Shown here piece after piece: positions 33,304-41,567 of a stretch of DNA of 64,000 nucleotides. How positions within the stretch are numbered: the stretch's first letter is position 1; each line of letters begins with the position of its first letter. The notes under the pieces are model-generated. The model was not told where the DNA came from, made no database searches, and worked only from the letters and a program-made list of their open reading frames with translations. The stretch comes from Corynebacterium sp. NML98-0116 (GTDB lineage: Bacteria; Actinomycetota; Actinomycetes; Mycobacteriales; Mycobacteriaceae). The stretch is taken from positions 2,262,720 through 2,326,719 of the forward strand of contig NZ_CP017639.1 in NCBI RefSeq assembly GCF_001767255.1. Direction: 5' to 3'. The translations under genes were made by a program, and so were the position numbers.

Positions 33304-34156
33304 CCAGTTTTTCCGTGAGGTGTTCCTTCATGAACTCATGCGCCTAAACGACGGTTGGGTGCTCAAAGGGGGCACCAACATTTACTGCCGAATACCAGGC
33401 GCCCGGCAGACAAAAGACCTCGACCTATTTCGGCAATATGCCCCTACCTCAGCCTTAAAAGCCGCTGACAGCCTCATCGCGACAATGAACAAGCACCGAG
33501 TAGGCCCTTATACATTTCAAGTGGAAAAGAGCAATGGCAAGGCGGAACGAATCGGCACGATAGACAGCAAACGCCTCAAAGTTACAGTCACTTACGGCTT
33601 AGGTAGCAGCAACCGCTTCATTGAGTTTTCCATCGACGTCAGTGGTGACCTTGAGGTCACTAGTGAAGTGGAATCAGTCACCGTAGCTTCAAGTTACGAC
33701 GTCCAGACACCTTATCTTCCAGAACATTTCCAAGTCACGTCGTACCCCATCGCAAACCAGATCGCAGATAAAGTCTGCGCAATGTATGAGATACACGGCG
33801 ACACACCTCCGGGCAAAGCGTCGACACGCTATCACGATCTCTACGACATTGCGCTATTAGCTTCAGAGCTTCCGCCAACAACACAGCTCAATGCTGCTGA
33901 ACTCCGCGACGCTCTCAACTCACAGCAACAAATCCGAGGCGTTACTCTCCCAACAAATCTCAATATCCCTGATGCAACGTGGGCAGATCGGTACCCGAAA
34001 GCCGCAAAGAAATTTGGCAACGAAATACGAAAAGAATTCTTGATTCTAGATGAAGCCCTTCGGGTTGCTGCACTCCTCATTGACCCCATTCTGAACAATG
34101 AACTCCATACGTTGACCACAACCTGGAACAGCGCAACACTTTCCTGGACACAATAG
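33203..34156 (+). CDS. Type IV toxin, AbiEii/AbiGii nucleotidyltransferase family
   Basis: A 317-residue nucleotidyltransferase-fold toxin. The motifs LKGGTNIYCR (GGT at about 56-58) and TKDLDLF (DLD at about 72-74) form the transferase active site, and STRYHDLYDIALL supplies the family's later K/D-type motif in variant form. AbiEii toxins nucleotidylate tRNA or another target and block phage growth. GTG 33203 is preceded by AAGGAG with 6-base spacing, so it is the start in spite of the overlap with abiEi. Together the two genes form an AbiE abortive-infection module within the restriction-modification locus. Confidence 0.85.
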   Translation: MPQPQKQRERHGQIVSALKKEASHAGKKPNDVYNQFFREVFLHELMRLNDGWVLKGGTNIYCRIPGARQTKDLDLFRQYAPTSALKAADSLIATMNKHRVGPYTFQVEKSNGKAERIGTIDSKRLKVTVTYGLGSSNRFIEFSIDVSGDLEVTSEVESVTVASSYDVQTPYLPEHFQVTSYPIANQIADKVCAMYEIHGDTPPGKASTRYHDLYDIALLASELPPTTQLNAAELRDALNSQQQIRGVTLPTNLNIPDATWADRYPKAAKKFGNEIRKEFLILDEALRVAALLIDPILNNELHTLTTTWNSATLSWTQ

Positions 34157-34294
34157 CCAGCGCCGGATATCCGCTTGAGGGTGTTCACTCTTCCTCAACC
34201 AACTGCACCAAACGCACATTGCCAAAGTGCAAAACCAAAGTGTGAAAGTGCAAAACTTTTTGCGTGCTTGAACATATGGCGATGAAAACTAGAC

Positions 34295-34308
34295 TTCAAG
34301 TAGTTGAA
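34295..34308 (+). promoter_or_regulatory. Palindrome upstream of mntH
   Basis: TTCAA-GTAG-TTGAA lies 21 bases before the start codon. A metal-responsive repressor such as MntR or DtxR would be expected to bind near here; the sequence does not clearly match either consensus. Confidence 0.3.
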
Positions 34309-34328
34309 CTTTTGGTATGGAGATGCCT

Positions 34329-35513
34329 ATGCGTAAGACCTTAATCAGCCTCACCGGCCCCGCCTTCGTTGCTGCAGTGGCTTACGTCGACCCCGGCAAC
34401 GTAGCCGCCAACATCAGCGCCGGCTCCCACTACGGCTACCTCCTGGTGTGGGTACTCGTCGTGGCCAACCTCATGGCCATGTTCATCCAGTACCACTCCG
34501 CCAAACTGGGCCTAGTCACCCACCGCTCCCTGCCGGAAATCATGGGCGAGCGTCTCTCCCGCCGCGCGCGCCTAGGCATGTGGGCCCAGGCCGAGCTCAT
34601 CGCCGCGGCCACCGACCTCGCCGAAGTCATCGGCGGCGCCATTGCCCTGCAACTCCTCTTCAACCTCCCCCTGTTCGCGGGCGCGCTCATCATCGGCACG
34701 GTCTCCATCATTCTCCTCATCTTCCAGAAGAAGAACCAGTGGTTCGAGGGGCTTGTCATCGGCCTGCTCCTGGTCATCTGCATCGGCTTCCTTGCCGGCC
34801 TCGCCATCGCCCCGCCCGACCCCGCCGACGTGGCCGGCGGCCTCATCCCCCGCCTAGAGGGCAAGGACAGCATCCTGCTGGCCGCCTCCATGTTGGGCGC
34901 CACCGTCATGCCGCACGCCATTTACCTACACTCCTCCCTGACCAAGCAGCGCTACCCCGACCTGGAAATCCCCCACGTGCTGGCCGGCACCCGCGCGGAC
35001 ATCGCCGTGGCGCTGTCCATCGCCGGGCTCGTCAACGTGGGCCTGCTGGTCCTGGCGGGCTCGGCCCTCTACGGCGTGGACGGCACAGAGACCATCTCCG
35101 GGGCCCACACGGCGATTGCCAGCCACCTCGGCCCGCTGGCCGGCGTTCTCTTCGCCATCGGCCTGCTGGCCAGCGGCCTCGCCTCGACGTCAGTGGGCGC
35201 CTACGCCGGCTCCGAAATCATGGACGGCCTGCTTCACATCAAGGTCCCCCTACTAGTCCGCCGCCTGGTCACGCTCATCCCGGCGCTGGTCATCATCGGC
35301 TGCGGGGTCGACCCCACTATGGCACTGGTGGTCAGCCAGGCACTTCTTTCCCTGGGCATCCCCTTCGCCATCATCCCGCTTTTCCGCTATGCCGGCTCCC
35401 GGGACGTCATGGGTGAGTTCGCCGCGAAACCCTGGTCTATGGCCGTGGGCTGGACGCTTGCCGCGCTGGTCATCGCACTCAATCTCGCCCTCGTGCTCCT
35501 GCCGCTGCTCTAG
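34329..35513 (+). CDS. mntH: Nramp-family Mn2+/Fe2+ transporter
   Basis: A 394-residue proton-coupled divalent metal importer with eleven predicted helices. The first helix has VAYVDPGNVAANISAG, the DPGN metal-binding signature; helix six has MLGATVMPHAIYLHSS, the second signature with MPH. ATG 34329 follows GGAG by six bases; ATG 34317 and 34323 are possible. High GC and normal codon use contrast with the AbiE genes before it, so it may belong to a different transfer event. The NUDIX gene follows after 20 bases. Confidence 0.93.
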   Translation: MRKTLISLTGPAFVAAVAYVDPGNVAANISAGSHYGYLLVWVLVVANLMAMFIQYHSAKLGLVTHRSLPEIMGERLSRRARLGMWAQAELIAAATDLAEVIGGAIALQLLFNLPLFAGALIIGTVSIILLIFQKKNQWFEGLVIGLLLVICIGFLAGLAIAPPDPADVAGGLIPRLEGKDSILLAASMLGATVMPHAIYLHSSLTKQRYPDLEIPHVLAGTRADIAVALSIAGLVNVGLLVLAGSALYGVDGTETISGAHTAIASHLGPLAGVLFAIGLLASGLASTSVGAYAGSEIMDGLLHIKVPLLVRRLVTLIPALVIIGCGVDPTMALVVSQALLSLGIPFAIIPLFRYAGSRDVMGEFAAKPWSMAVGWTLAALVIALNLALVLLPLL

Positions 35514-35533
35514 GCCGCCTACAATCAGCAGCC

Positions 35534-35923
35534 ATGATTGAAGTAGCAGCCGTCGTCATCCGCAACCCACAAGGCCACGTGCTTACCGTGCGCAAGAAGT
35601 CCTCCACCAAGTACCAACTGCCCGGCGGCAAGCCCGAGGCGGGCGAGGCGCTTGTCGACGCCGCCCTGCGCGAAGTTGCCGAAGAAGTAGGCCTCACCCT
35701 CGACGCCGAGAGCCTCAACAAACTCGGCACCTTCGACGCTCCCGCCGCCAACGAACCGGGCGAGGTCGTCGTCGGCACCATCTTCACCTACACCCGCACC
35801 GTCACCGCCGACGAACCCCATGCCGCCGCCGAAATCGGCGACACCGCCTGGGTCAACCCAGCAGCCCCCGACCGCGAGCTTGCACACCTGCTGCGCGACC
35901 GCGTCTTCCCCACGCTGGCCTAG
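35534..35923 (+). CDS. NUDIX hydrolase (MutT-like)
   Basis: A 129-residue NUDIX pyrophosphatase. The NUDIX box is complete: GGKPEAGEALVDAALREVAEEVGL in the pattern Gx5Ex7REUxEExGU (about residues 35-57). The short single-domain form suggests clearance of oxidised or unusual nucleotides; the substrate is unknown. TACAAT (35520-35525) lies 8 bases before the ATG and there is no ribosome-binding site, so a leaderless start is likely although the gene is close behind mntH. Confidence 0.9.
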   Translation: MIEVAAVVIRNPQGHVLTVRKKSSTKYQLPGGKPEAGEALVDAALREVAEEVGLTLDAESLNKLGTFDAPAANEPGEVVVGTIFTYTRTVTADEPHAAAEIGDTAWVNPAAPDRELAHLLRDRVFPTLA

Positions 35924-35949
35924 CGCCAACTGTCAACACTTCGGCGTCA

Positions 35950-36005
35950 TTGACCTCGAAACCATCAAGAGCTACCCTTTTGAACATGTTCACTGAACAC
36001 GTTCA
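35950..36005 (+). promoter_or_regulatory. tetR promoter with two TGAAC operators over the start codon
   Basis: TTGACC (35950-35955) and TACCCT (35973-35978) are 17 bases apart; transcription would begin near 35986, exactly the ATG. TGAACATGTTCA (35981-35992) and TGAACACGTTCA (35994-36005) are tandem palindromes covering the start site, a classic TetR autorepression layout. Confidence 0.65.
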
Positions 36006-36561
36006 CTCATCGCGCTCGGCCGCCAAAGCTGGCACCGTCAGCAAGGTCCTAGCCACCGCCTACGAACTCTTCCTCACTCAGGGCTACGCCACCACCAGCA
36101 TCCGGACTATCGCATCCGAAGCTGGCGTTAGCGTGGGAACCGTCATGGGAGTCGGCGACAAACAAACGCTGCTCATCCGCACCATTGGCCAACACATTTC
36201 AGAACTCCACGATGACATCCGGGGACAATCCGATAGCCTTCTCGATGTCCTGAGACCTTTCCTCCAGATGTTTACCGGCCACGAAGAGCTCTCCCGCGCC
36301 TTTGGCGCAGCACTCATCCAACAAGGCAATCAAGGCGAAGCGCTCACCGCACTCAAAACGCTCCTGACCGATGAAATCACCCTGCGACTCGGCACCAGGC
36401 TCAGCAGCGCCGATGCGGCCGAGTACGCCGACCTGCTGTACAACGTCTACCTCGGCTTACTCATCGGCTGGGCCGCCGGAATCTACGACACCGAGCACCT
36501 CACATCCCAAGCCGCCTCATCGATCGAACGCCTCAACACCGCATTCGGAGTAACCCAATGA
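35986..36561 (+). CDS. TetR family regulator
   Basis: A 191-residue regulator with an N-terminal TetR helix-turn-helix (LATAYELFLTQGYATTSIRTIASEAGVSVGTVMGVGDKQTLL, in the first 65 residues). ATG 35986 coincides with the predicted transcription start, so the message is leaderless; the longer frame from 35950 would start inside the -35 box. Two TGAAC palindromes overlap the start, implying autoregulation. The stop codon overlaps the ATG of a DoxX-like membrane protein gene (ATGA), so the regulator probably controls that gene. Confidence 0.88.
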   Translation: MFTEHVHSSRSAAKAGTVSKVLATAYELFLTQGYATTSIRTIASEAGVSVGTVMGVGDKQTLLIRTIGQHISELHDDIRGQSDSLLDVLRPFLQMFTGHEELSRAFGAALIQQGNQGEALTALKTLLTDEITLRLGTRLSSADAAEYADLLYNVYLGLLIGWAAGIYDTEHLTSQAASSIERLNTAFGVTQ

Positions 36562-36920
36562 TCCTAGAATCTTCCCCAGCCTGGCCCTCCCTTCTACTAG
36601 CAGCCATTCTGCTTGGCGACGCCGCCCTCTCCCTCAAACCAGTCCCCTTCATCGAAGCCTGCCTCAGCGGCGTCAAACTCCCCAAGGACTGGTGGTGGGC
36701 GCTCATTGTCATCAAGTGCCTCGCCGCCGTAGGACTCATTGCCGGCCTCTGGTTCCCCGGCGTAGGAATCACAGCCATGATTGGAGTCATCGCCTATTTC
36801 TGCGCGGCCGCAGCAGCCCATGTCCGCGCCCACTTCCTCGGTAGCGCATTCTGGATCAACTGCTTAGGCATGCTCGCATTCTCCATCGGAGTACTGATCC
36901 TGACGCTCGCACTGAATTAA
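36558..36920 (+). CDS. DoxX-like four-helix membrane protein
   Basis: A 120-residue protein with four hydrophobic helices (about 8-25, 47-66, 70-90 and 99-118) and the layout of DoxX-like proteins (LGDAALSLKPVPFI, VIKCLAAVGLIAGLWFPGVG, AHVRAHFLG). DoxX-like proteins are found with TetR regulators and are associated with oxidative stress or quinone-linked redox functions; the exact role is unknown. It is translationally coupled to the upstream tetR. Confidence 0.82.
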   Translation: MILESSPAWPSLLLAAILLGDAALSLKPVPFIEACLSGVKLPKDWWWALIVIKCLAAVGLIAGLWFPGVGITAMIGVIAYFCAAAAAHVRAHFLGSAFWINCLGMLAFSIGVLILTLALN

Positions 36921-36973
36921 GACACCAGTCAACCTTTCACGGCTTCCTGAAGGCAGATACATCATTGCACCTC

Positions 36974-37002
36974 TTGAATGATGACTTGATGCTTTCTACC
37001 CT
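36974..37002 (+). promoter_or_regulatory. vapB promoter (leaderless)
   Basis: TTGAAT (36974-36979) and TACCCT (36997-37002) are 17 bases apart and the vapB ATG follows after 6 bases, so transcription should start at the initiation codon. Confidence 0.6.
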
Positions 37003-37008
37003 AAAGGT

Positions 37009-37251
37009 ATGCGCACGACGATAAACCTCCCGCCGAAACTCCTTGAAGAAACGAAGGTCCAAGCCAAAGCCAACAATGTCACTTTGAGCTCATACGTCGA
37101 AGAGGCGGTCCGCGCTGCCCTCAAGAAGGAAGCCCGCATCAGTACCGAAGACACCCCCGTTAACCTGCCCTCCTTCGATTGCGGCGGACCGGCTCTAGTT
37201 GATCTCAGCAACAAAGAAGCTGTGTGGGCGGTACTCGATGATCATTCCTGA
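37009..37251 (+). CDS. Ribbon-helix-helix antitoxin (VapB-like)
   Basis: An 80-residue antitoxin whose first 45 residues are a ribbon-helix-helix DNA-binding domain (MRTTINLPPKLLEETKVQAK, NNVTLSSYVEEAVRAAL), followed by an acidic toxin-neutralising tail (FDCGGPALVDLSNKEAVWAVLDD). It overlaps the start of a PIN-domain gene by 14 bases, the usual vapBC arrangement. The partner toxin is truncated, so this antitoxin is probably an orphan relic that may still be expressed. Confidence 0.82.
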   Translation: MRTTINLPPKLLEETKVQAKANNVTLSSYVEEAVRAALKKEARISTEDTPVNLPSFDCGGPALVDLSNKEAVWAVLDDHS

Positions 37252-37384
37252 TGTCAACATTCTCGTTTATGCCTTCCACTCCGCTGCACCGCAACATAAA
37301 CCCGCTCAACAATGGCTAAGTAGTGCTCTAAATCGGCATGAAACAATTGGACTCCTGGATGTTGTGGCAACGGGCTTGCACTGA
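37238..37384 (+). pseudogene. Truncated PIN-domain toxin (VapC remnant)
   Basis: The frame reads MIIPDVNILVYAFHSAAPQHKPAQQW, the first strand and helix of a PIN ribonuclease with its first catalytic aspartate (PDVN). It stops after 48 residues, whereas PIN toxins have about 125-145. The other catalytic acidic residues are absent and the next 250 bases hold no continuation in any frame. I read this as a deleted vapC, probably cut when the adjacent GC-rich repeats rearranged. Confidence 0.75.
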
Positions 37385-37493
37385 GGAGGGCTTCCCACTA
37401 TTCAAACTGCTAAACATGCAGGTCATCAAAGTGTGAAACTTCAAAAACCATACTGTTAAAGTGTAAAACTGTTGCTTGCTCCCAGACCAGTTA

Positions 37494-37509
37494 TGTTTCA
37501 CATGAAACG
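37494..37509. other. parS-like site
   Basis: TGTTTCACATGAAACG matches the ParB-binding consensus TGTTTCACGTGAAACA at 14 of 16 positions and keeps the TTTCA/TGAAA arms. Corynebacterial parS sites lie near the origin, which suits this region, but the mismatches leave its activity uncertain. Confidence 0.4.
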
Positions 37510-37516
37510 GAGTGTC

Positions 37517-37640
37517 GGGTTGTCACAAAGTTCCGCGGACGGCGGGGCGGACACCCCGGGCGGCCTCTGCCTACAGGTCGAACTGTCCGCGGGGCGCACA
37601 AGCTGTCGCGGGGTTCCGCCGCGCGGACAACCACGCTGAC
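37517..37640. repeat. Second, degenerate copy of the GC-rich palindrome region
   Basis: Contains TTCCGCGG...GCGGACA, CTGTCCGCGGGGCGCACA and TTCCGCCGCGCGGACA, the same palindromes as 31354-32128. It joins the vapC remnant to a regulator remnant. The stretch 37385-37493 has nothing else that I recognise. Confidence 0.7.
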
Positions 37641-38054
37641 GAAGGCGGCGGCACCCGCGAAGCGATCACCTCCTGCCGCGAATCACGCGTAGCGACGCCC
37701 CGCTTCATCAACACCAGCGTCCAATTCACCGTACTGTTCCCACGAGGCTCCCGCTCCAGCGCAGAACACGATGCCCGGCTGGAAGACATAGGCTCCAATA
37801 CCCGACTCTCCCCGACCGAGGAAGACCTACTGGTCAACCTCCAAGCCTTGGGCAAGAACGTACCCCGGATCTACCAGGCACTCTCCGCGACAGGTAGCGG
37901 TATCACCGTGAACGTACTGGCAGCCAATACCGGACTTTCCACAGGCCAAGTGCGCTACGGACTCGCGCCACTGCTTCGCGAGGGCATCGTCACCATGGAA
38001 GGTGGCCAAGGCGACCGAGCAACGGTGTACAGGATTGTGCAATCGGTGAGTTAG
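37641..38054 (+). pseudogene. 3' fragment of an AlbA/HATPase-type regulator
   Basis: The frame encodes GGGTREAITSCRESRVATPRF followed by INTSVQFTVLFPRGS, the end of the ATPase domain of AlbA_2-type regulators, then a C-terminal winged helix (LLVNLQALGKNVPRIYQALS; NVLAANTGLSTGQVRYGLAPLLREGIVTM). The AlbA and most of the ATPase domain are missing; the sequence upstream is the GC-rich repeat. The open frame extends back to 37512 only through repeat DNA. It is therefore a truncated regulator whose break point is the repeat. An untruncated relative is encoded at 40176-41567. Confidence 0.7.
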
Positions 38055-38136
38055 TAAAACCGCATCATTTTCTTTATTAAGCCTTTCTGGGGAAATTTTT
38101 TCCCGTAATGAGCTTTTCTCACCTAAACTTACTTCC

Positions 38137-39519
38137 ATGAGACTGCTTAGCTTTATTGCGGAGAATCACCGTAGCTTCCGTGATGAGTTTGCGCTGGAAA
38201 TGACGCGCAGCTCCTGGCGCACCGCAGTTCCTCGTCAAGGTGAGAGTTGGGCCGATGCCGTTCTACCGGTTGCAGCCATCTTTGGACCCAACGCGTCAGG
38301 AAAGACGGCGGTACTCGACGCAATGCGCTATGCAATGGAGGCAATCCAATGCTCTGCAAGCAGATGGCTTGAATTTCAGAAAAATCGTCGATCTCCATTC
38401 AAGCTAGATGAGGACTCTGTACGTTCCCCCAGCTTCTTTGCACTCGATTTCACGTTAACCGGTGGCATTGGCGGCCCGGAGCTTGCGGCCCGAGAAATTC
38501 GATATCACTACGAATTCTCCATTTCCGCGAACCGCATTGAACACGAGCTGCTGCTTGGTTATTTCTCCTCCCGCCCAACACGACTTCTGGAAAGAGACGC
38601 CGAACAAGGCATAACCAGCTGGCATAAGTATCTGGGACCACGTATATCTCCAGCCCCGCGAGAACTTGTGCTCTCCCGTGGCTACGTTGCAGGTCACGAC
38701 AAACTGCAGTCGTTTGTGGGAAGCATTATCGCTGGCGTCGATTTCTACGACATCAGCGACAGTGCCCGGCGGCAACGCCTCGACCGAATTGCGGCGGATA
38801 TCGCCGATGAACGAATTCCGTTGAACGTACTCACCACACTCGCAGCAGTAGCGGATATCGGAATCACGCGAATTGATGTAGATGAACGAGAGTTACCCCC
38901 GGAAATACGCAAGATTCTCGAGCGATCTGCGGCACGGGGCCTGAAGGCGACCGGGAAAGCTCTATCAGGCCAAAGTCTGATCGACCACGACTTCGTAAAC
39001 AGAACACTGCGGTTTTATCACCATGGCAACGAATCCGCCGACGCCGGCTTTCTCATGCGCGATGAATCATCCGGAACGTTGGCATGGCTCGCCATGGCCG
39101 TTCCCATCTTAGAAGCGCTCCGCGACGGCACAATTTTTTGCGTCGACGAGCTGGATACCAGCCTCCACCCCATTCTCGCCGAAGCAATCGTCGCACTGTT
39201 CCAAGATCAAGATACAAACCCACACGGGGCCCAACTGATCTTCACGTCACATGACGTAACCCTGCTCCAGCCGCAGTCTTCTGCGAACCTGACGAAAGAG
39301 CAAGTCTGGTTCACCGAAAAAGACAGCTCTGGTGCAAGTACGCTCTATAACTTGCAGGACTTCCGCGATTTGAAACCGGCATCAAATCTTGCAAAGCAAT
39401 ACCTGGAAGGCCGATTCGGCGCGCTACCGTATCTATTACCAGGTTTAATGCGAAGTGCTGTTGAAGAACTATCACCTACACGACGGGGGCAAGAAAATGG
39501 GGAACGTGGCAGCGCGTAA
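38137..39519 (+). CDS. RloA-like AAA/ABC-type ATPase
   Basis: A 460-residue SMC/ABC-like ATPase (AAA_15/AAA_21). Walker A is FGPNASGKTAVL (50-57), the ABC signature is SSGTLAW (311-317), Walker B is FCVDELD (Asp337, Glu338), and the switch histidine is SHD (His372). The middle (about 110-290) is a helical insertion. It is paired with an RloB TOPRIM protein, the layout of RloA-RloB, first described as open frames linked to type I restriction loci in Campylobacter; ATPase plus TOPRIM is also the core of OLD and PARIS defence systems. TAAACT lies 7 bases before ATG 38137, suggesting a leaderless start. It sits between hsdS and hsdR, supporting an anti-phage role. Confidence 0.82.
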   Translation: MRLLSFIAENHRSFRDEFALEMTRSSWRTAVPRQGESWADAVLPVAAIFGPNASGKTAVLDAMRYAMEAIQCSASRWLEFQKNRRSPFKLDEDSVRSPSFFALDFTLTGGIGGPELAAREIRYHYEFSISANRIEHELLLGYFSSRPTRLLERDAEQGITSWHKYLGPRISPAPRELVLSRGYVAGHDKLQSFVGSIIAGVDFYDISDSARRQRLDRIAADIADERIPLNVLTTLAAVADIGITRIDVDERELPPEIRKILERSAARGLKATGKALSGQSLIDHDFVNRTLRFYHHGNESADAGFLMRDESSGTLAWLAMAVPILEALRDGTIFCVDELDTSLHPILAEAIVALFQDQDTNPHGAQLIFTSHDVTLLQPQSSANLTKEQVWFTEKDSSGASTLYNLQDFRDLKPASNLAKQYLEGRFGALPYLLPGLMRSAVEELSPTRRGQENGERGSA

Positions 39520-40090
39520 AGGTACACCCAGAAAGCCCAAGAGCAGGGCAAAGCGGAAGCTGAAAAGTCGGCTTCTGATTGTTGTAGAAGGCGACAAAGG
39601 AAAGTCTGAGCAAGTTTACTTCCAAAGGCTCGCACAAATTCTGCGTTCCAACGACGTGGCCACGGACATCAAGGTTGTACCTAGTAAGGGAGAACCCAAG
39701 CGAGTTCTTGATACATGCGAGAACCATCTGAAGTCCGACAACTTTGACCGCGCGTTCCTAGTCGTCGATTGTGACCAACACACCACCCTGGGTGATGTTC
39801 TTCAGCTCGCACAAAAGAGCAATATCTCAGTCGCAGTAACGAACCCTCAATTTGAGCAGTGGCTGTATTGGCACCTCTACGACGGCGGGAGCGACGCGAA
39901 GAAAATGACCGATGTACTGCAAAAGGAACGCTATCTCACAGGCCGCAATGCGAAAGAACTCGGGGTAACGTTCCCAGTCGAGAGATACCCTGAGGCAACG
40001 GCACGCGCAAAACGCCACTGGACCGAAATGCGCCCCAATGCACCAATGCAAAAGGGCCATGCCCGTCATCTTCAATCCCGTACCTTATAG
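39497..40090 (+). CDS. RloB-like TOPRIM-fold protein
   Basis: A 197-residue RloB family protein. The N-terminus is strongly basic (about 1-25). The TOPRIM-like core has LLIVVEGDKGKSEQVYF (Glu31) and FLVVDCDQH (Asp91, Asp93), then NPQFEQWLYWH (Glu120). The acidic set fits a metal-dependent nuclease active site of OLD/AriB type. ATG 39497 lies behind GGGGGC and overlaps rloA by 23 bases; an upstream in-frame start at 39455 is possible. The RloA ATPase is the expected partner that would hold this nuclease inactive until phage is sensed; that mechanism is inferred from PARIS/OLD systems. Confidence 0.82.
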   Translation: MGNVAARKGTPRKPKSRAKRKLKSRLLIVVEGDKGKSEQVYFQRLAQILRSNDVATDIKVVPSKGEPKRVLDTCENHLKSDNFDRAFLVVDCDQHTTLGDVLQLAQKSNISVAVTNPQFEQWLYWHLYDGGSDAKKMTDVLQKERYLTGRNAKELGVTFPVERYPEATARAKRHWTEMRPNAPMQKGHARHLQSRTL

Positions 40091-40175
40091 AAGCGATGCA
40101 AAAGTAATGACTAACTAGAGGGCCACACAAACCTCCCCACGCACCCGTGGGGAACTTTTGTTCGTTGGTCATGTA

Positions 40176-41567
40176 TCAGTAACGCAGCGGGCTGACCGCT
40201 GACCATGTTGCGCGAGGATCCCTCAAACCGCTTCCGTTCCACTGCACGAGTCCAGCGTCCCGGAGTGCTTGCAGAGCACGGCGGACGGGAGGGTTCGAGA
40301 GGTGAAGGGCGTTGGCCACTTGGCCCGTCGATAAGGGATGTGGGCTTGCCTGCAAGGCTGCAAGCACCTCTGTTGAGTAGCGCGGCAAGTCCGCACGAAG
40401 CGACTCGTCGAGGCGTTGCACTGCCTTCAATGTCAAGACAACACTGCCACTTGTCTGCCGGTACACTGGGTCTGCAAAACTCGCCTTTCGCATACCAGCG
40501 ATCATTCGTCGAATCCCTTCCCCCAACTCCTGCCCAATCCGCAACTCAGCAGTCCCACGCGCAATCAACGGGTTTCTTGCAAACCTCGCAATTGCTTCGG
40601 GTTTCGACGGGTCCACCAAGCCAGGGAACCTGCCAGGGCTAGACACCTCAACCCGATCAGGATAGATCTCGAACCTGACGTGATCCCCAGCCATACTGTA
40701 AGACCTGTGGATCACCGCATTCACCAAACCCTCTAGCCACACATCCGGCGGGATCAAATCCTCCTCTTCAAAAAGCCCACTGCCCACAAGACGGCGCACT
40801 TTTGGAAGAATCTTGCTAATCGCAGTTCTGGCCTGCTGAATCTGTTCTGGCAGGGTGCCGTCGAAGCGTTCGTCGTAAAGAATTTGCTGACCATGACCCG
40901 GCAACCGATCTATGTCATTGAACTGGACCACACGAACATGAGCGTTTGGAAAGAACTCCTGCGGATGTTTTCCGAAAAGCAACAATGCTGCTGTCCGCGG
41001 GTTGCCGACCCTATCTACCAAGTTTCGCGCCCTCAACGCATCTTGGGCCGAGGCCGAACCAATCGCCTCCGCATACCGCTCGACCTGCGCCATATCGAGG
41101 TCTCCAGGCTCAGCACGTGGTGGAACAATTGCATCAAACTGCTGCTCCCCCTTCAAATACCGCAACTCTAAAATGCCGTCGGGGCCCAGCTGCTTCGTTT
41201 CATCCCCGATGCGCAGGAAGCACTCCCCCGAATTGGAATAATGTACACGCTCACTAGGCAAAATATGGAATAGGTATACAGAAGTGGCGTCATCAATGCG
41301 AAGGCTCTCGATCTCGACTCGAACCGTTGGATCGGTGTGATCAAACGCCGATTGTCGTAAGTCGTTGTCCTGCCGTGCGCTAGGCAACCCATCGAATTGT
41401 CGATCAGTGATACCGACAGCGATGACCCCGCCCTCGGCGTTGGCAAACGCGATAATCGCCTTCGCAAGATCCTTCGGTTTAATACGAAACGATTTCCGCT
41501 CAAACCACTGATCTTCGGGGCGCGTAAGTAACTCATCAACCTTTACCGCAGTATTCATGTGGATCAC
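40176..41567 (-). CDS. AlbA_2 domain ATP-binding transcriptional regulator
   Basis: A 463-residue regulator. The N-terminal AlbA_2 domain (about 15-130; WFERKSFRIKPKDLAKAIIAFANAEGGVIAVGI) is followed by a helical linker, a GHKL-like ATPase remnant (LEGLVNAVIHRSYS; DRVEVSSPGRFPG; GQELGEGIRRM) and a C-terminal winged helix (PLSTGQVANALHLSNPPVRRALQALRDAGLVQW). It lies just before hsdR in the opposite orientation; its start codon touches the TTTCGAG array (41563-41653), so it probably regulates itself and hsdR. The start is GTG 41567 or ATG 41558. Proteins of this kind are common next to restriction-modification genes. Confidence 0.85.
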   Translation of the reverse strand: MIHMNTAVKVDELLTRPEDQWFERKSFRIKPKDLAKAIIAFANAEGGVIAVGITDRQFDGLPSARQDNDLRQSAFDHTDPTVRVEIESLRIDDATSVYLFHILPSERVHYSNSGECFLRIGDETKQLGPDGILELRYLKGEQQFDAIVPPRAEPGDLDMAQVERYAEAIGSASAQDALRARNLVDRVGNPRTAALLLFGKHPQEFFPNAHVRVVQFNDIDRLPGHGQQILYDERFDGTLPEQIQQARTAISKILPKVRRLVGSGLFEEEDLIPPDVWLEGLVNAVIHRSYSMAGDHVRFEIYPDRVEVSSPGRFPGLVDPSKPEAIARFARNPLIARGTAELRIGQELGEGIRRMIAGMRKASFADPVYRQTSGSVVLTLKAVQRLDESLRADLPRYSTEVLAALQASPHPLSTGQVANALHLSNPPVRRALQALRDAGLVQWNGSGLRDPRATWSAVSPLRY

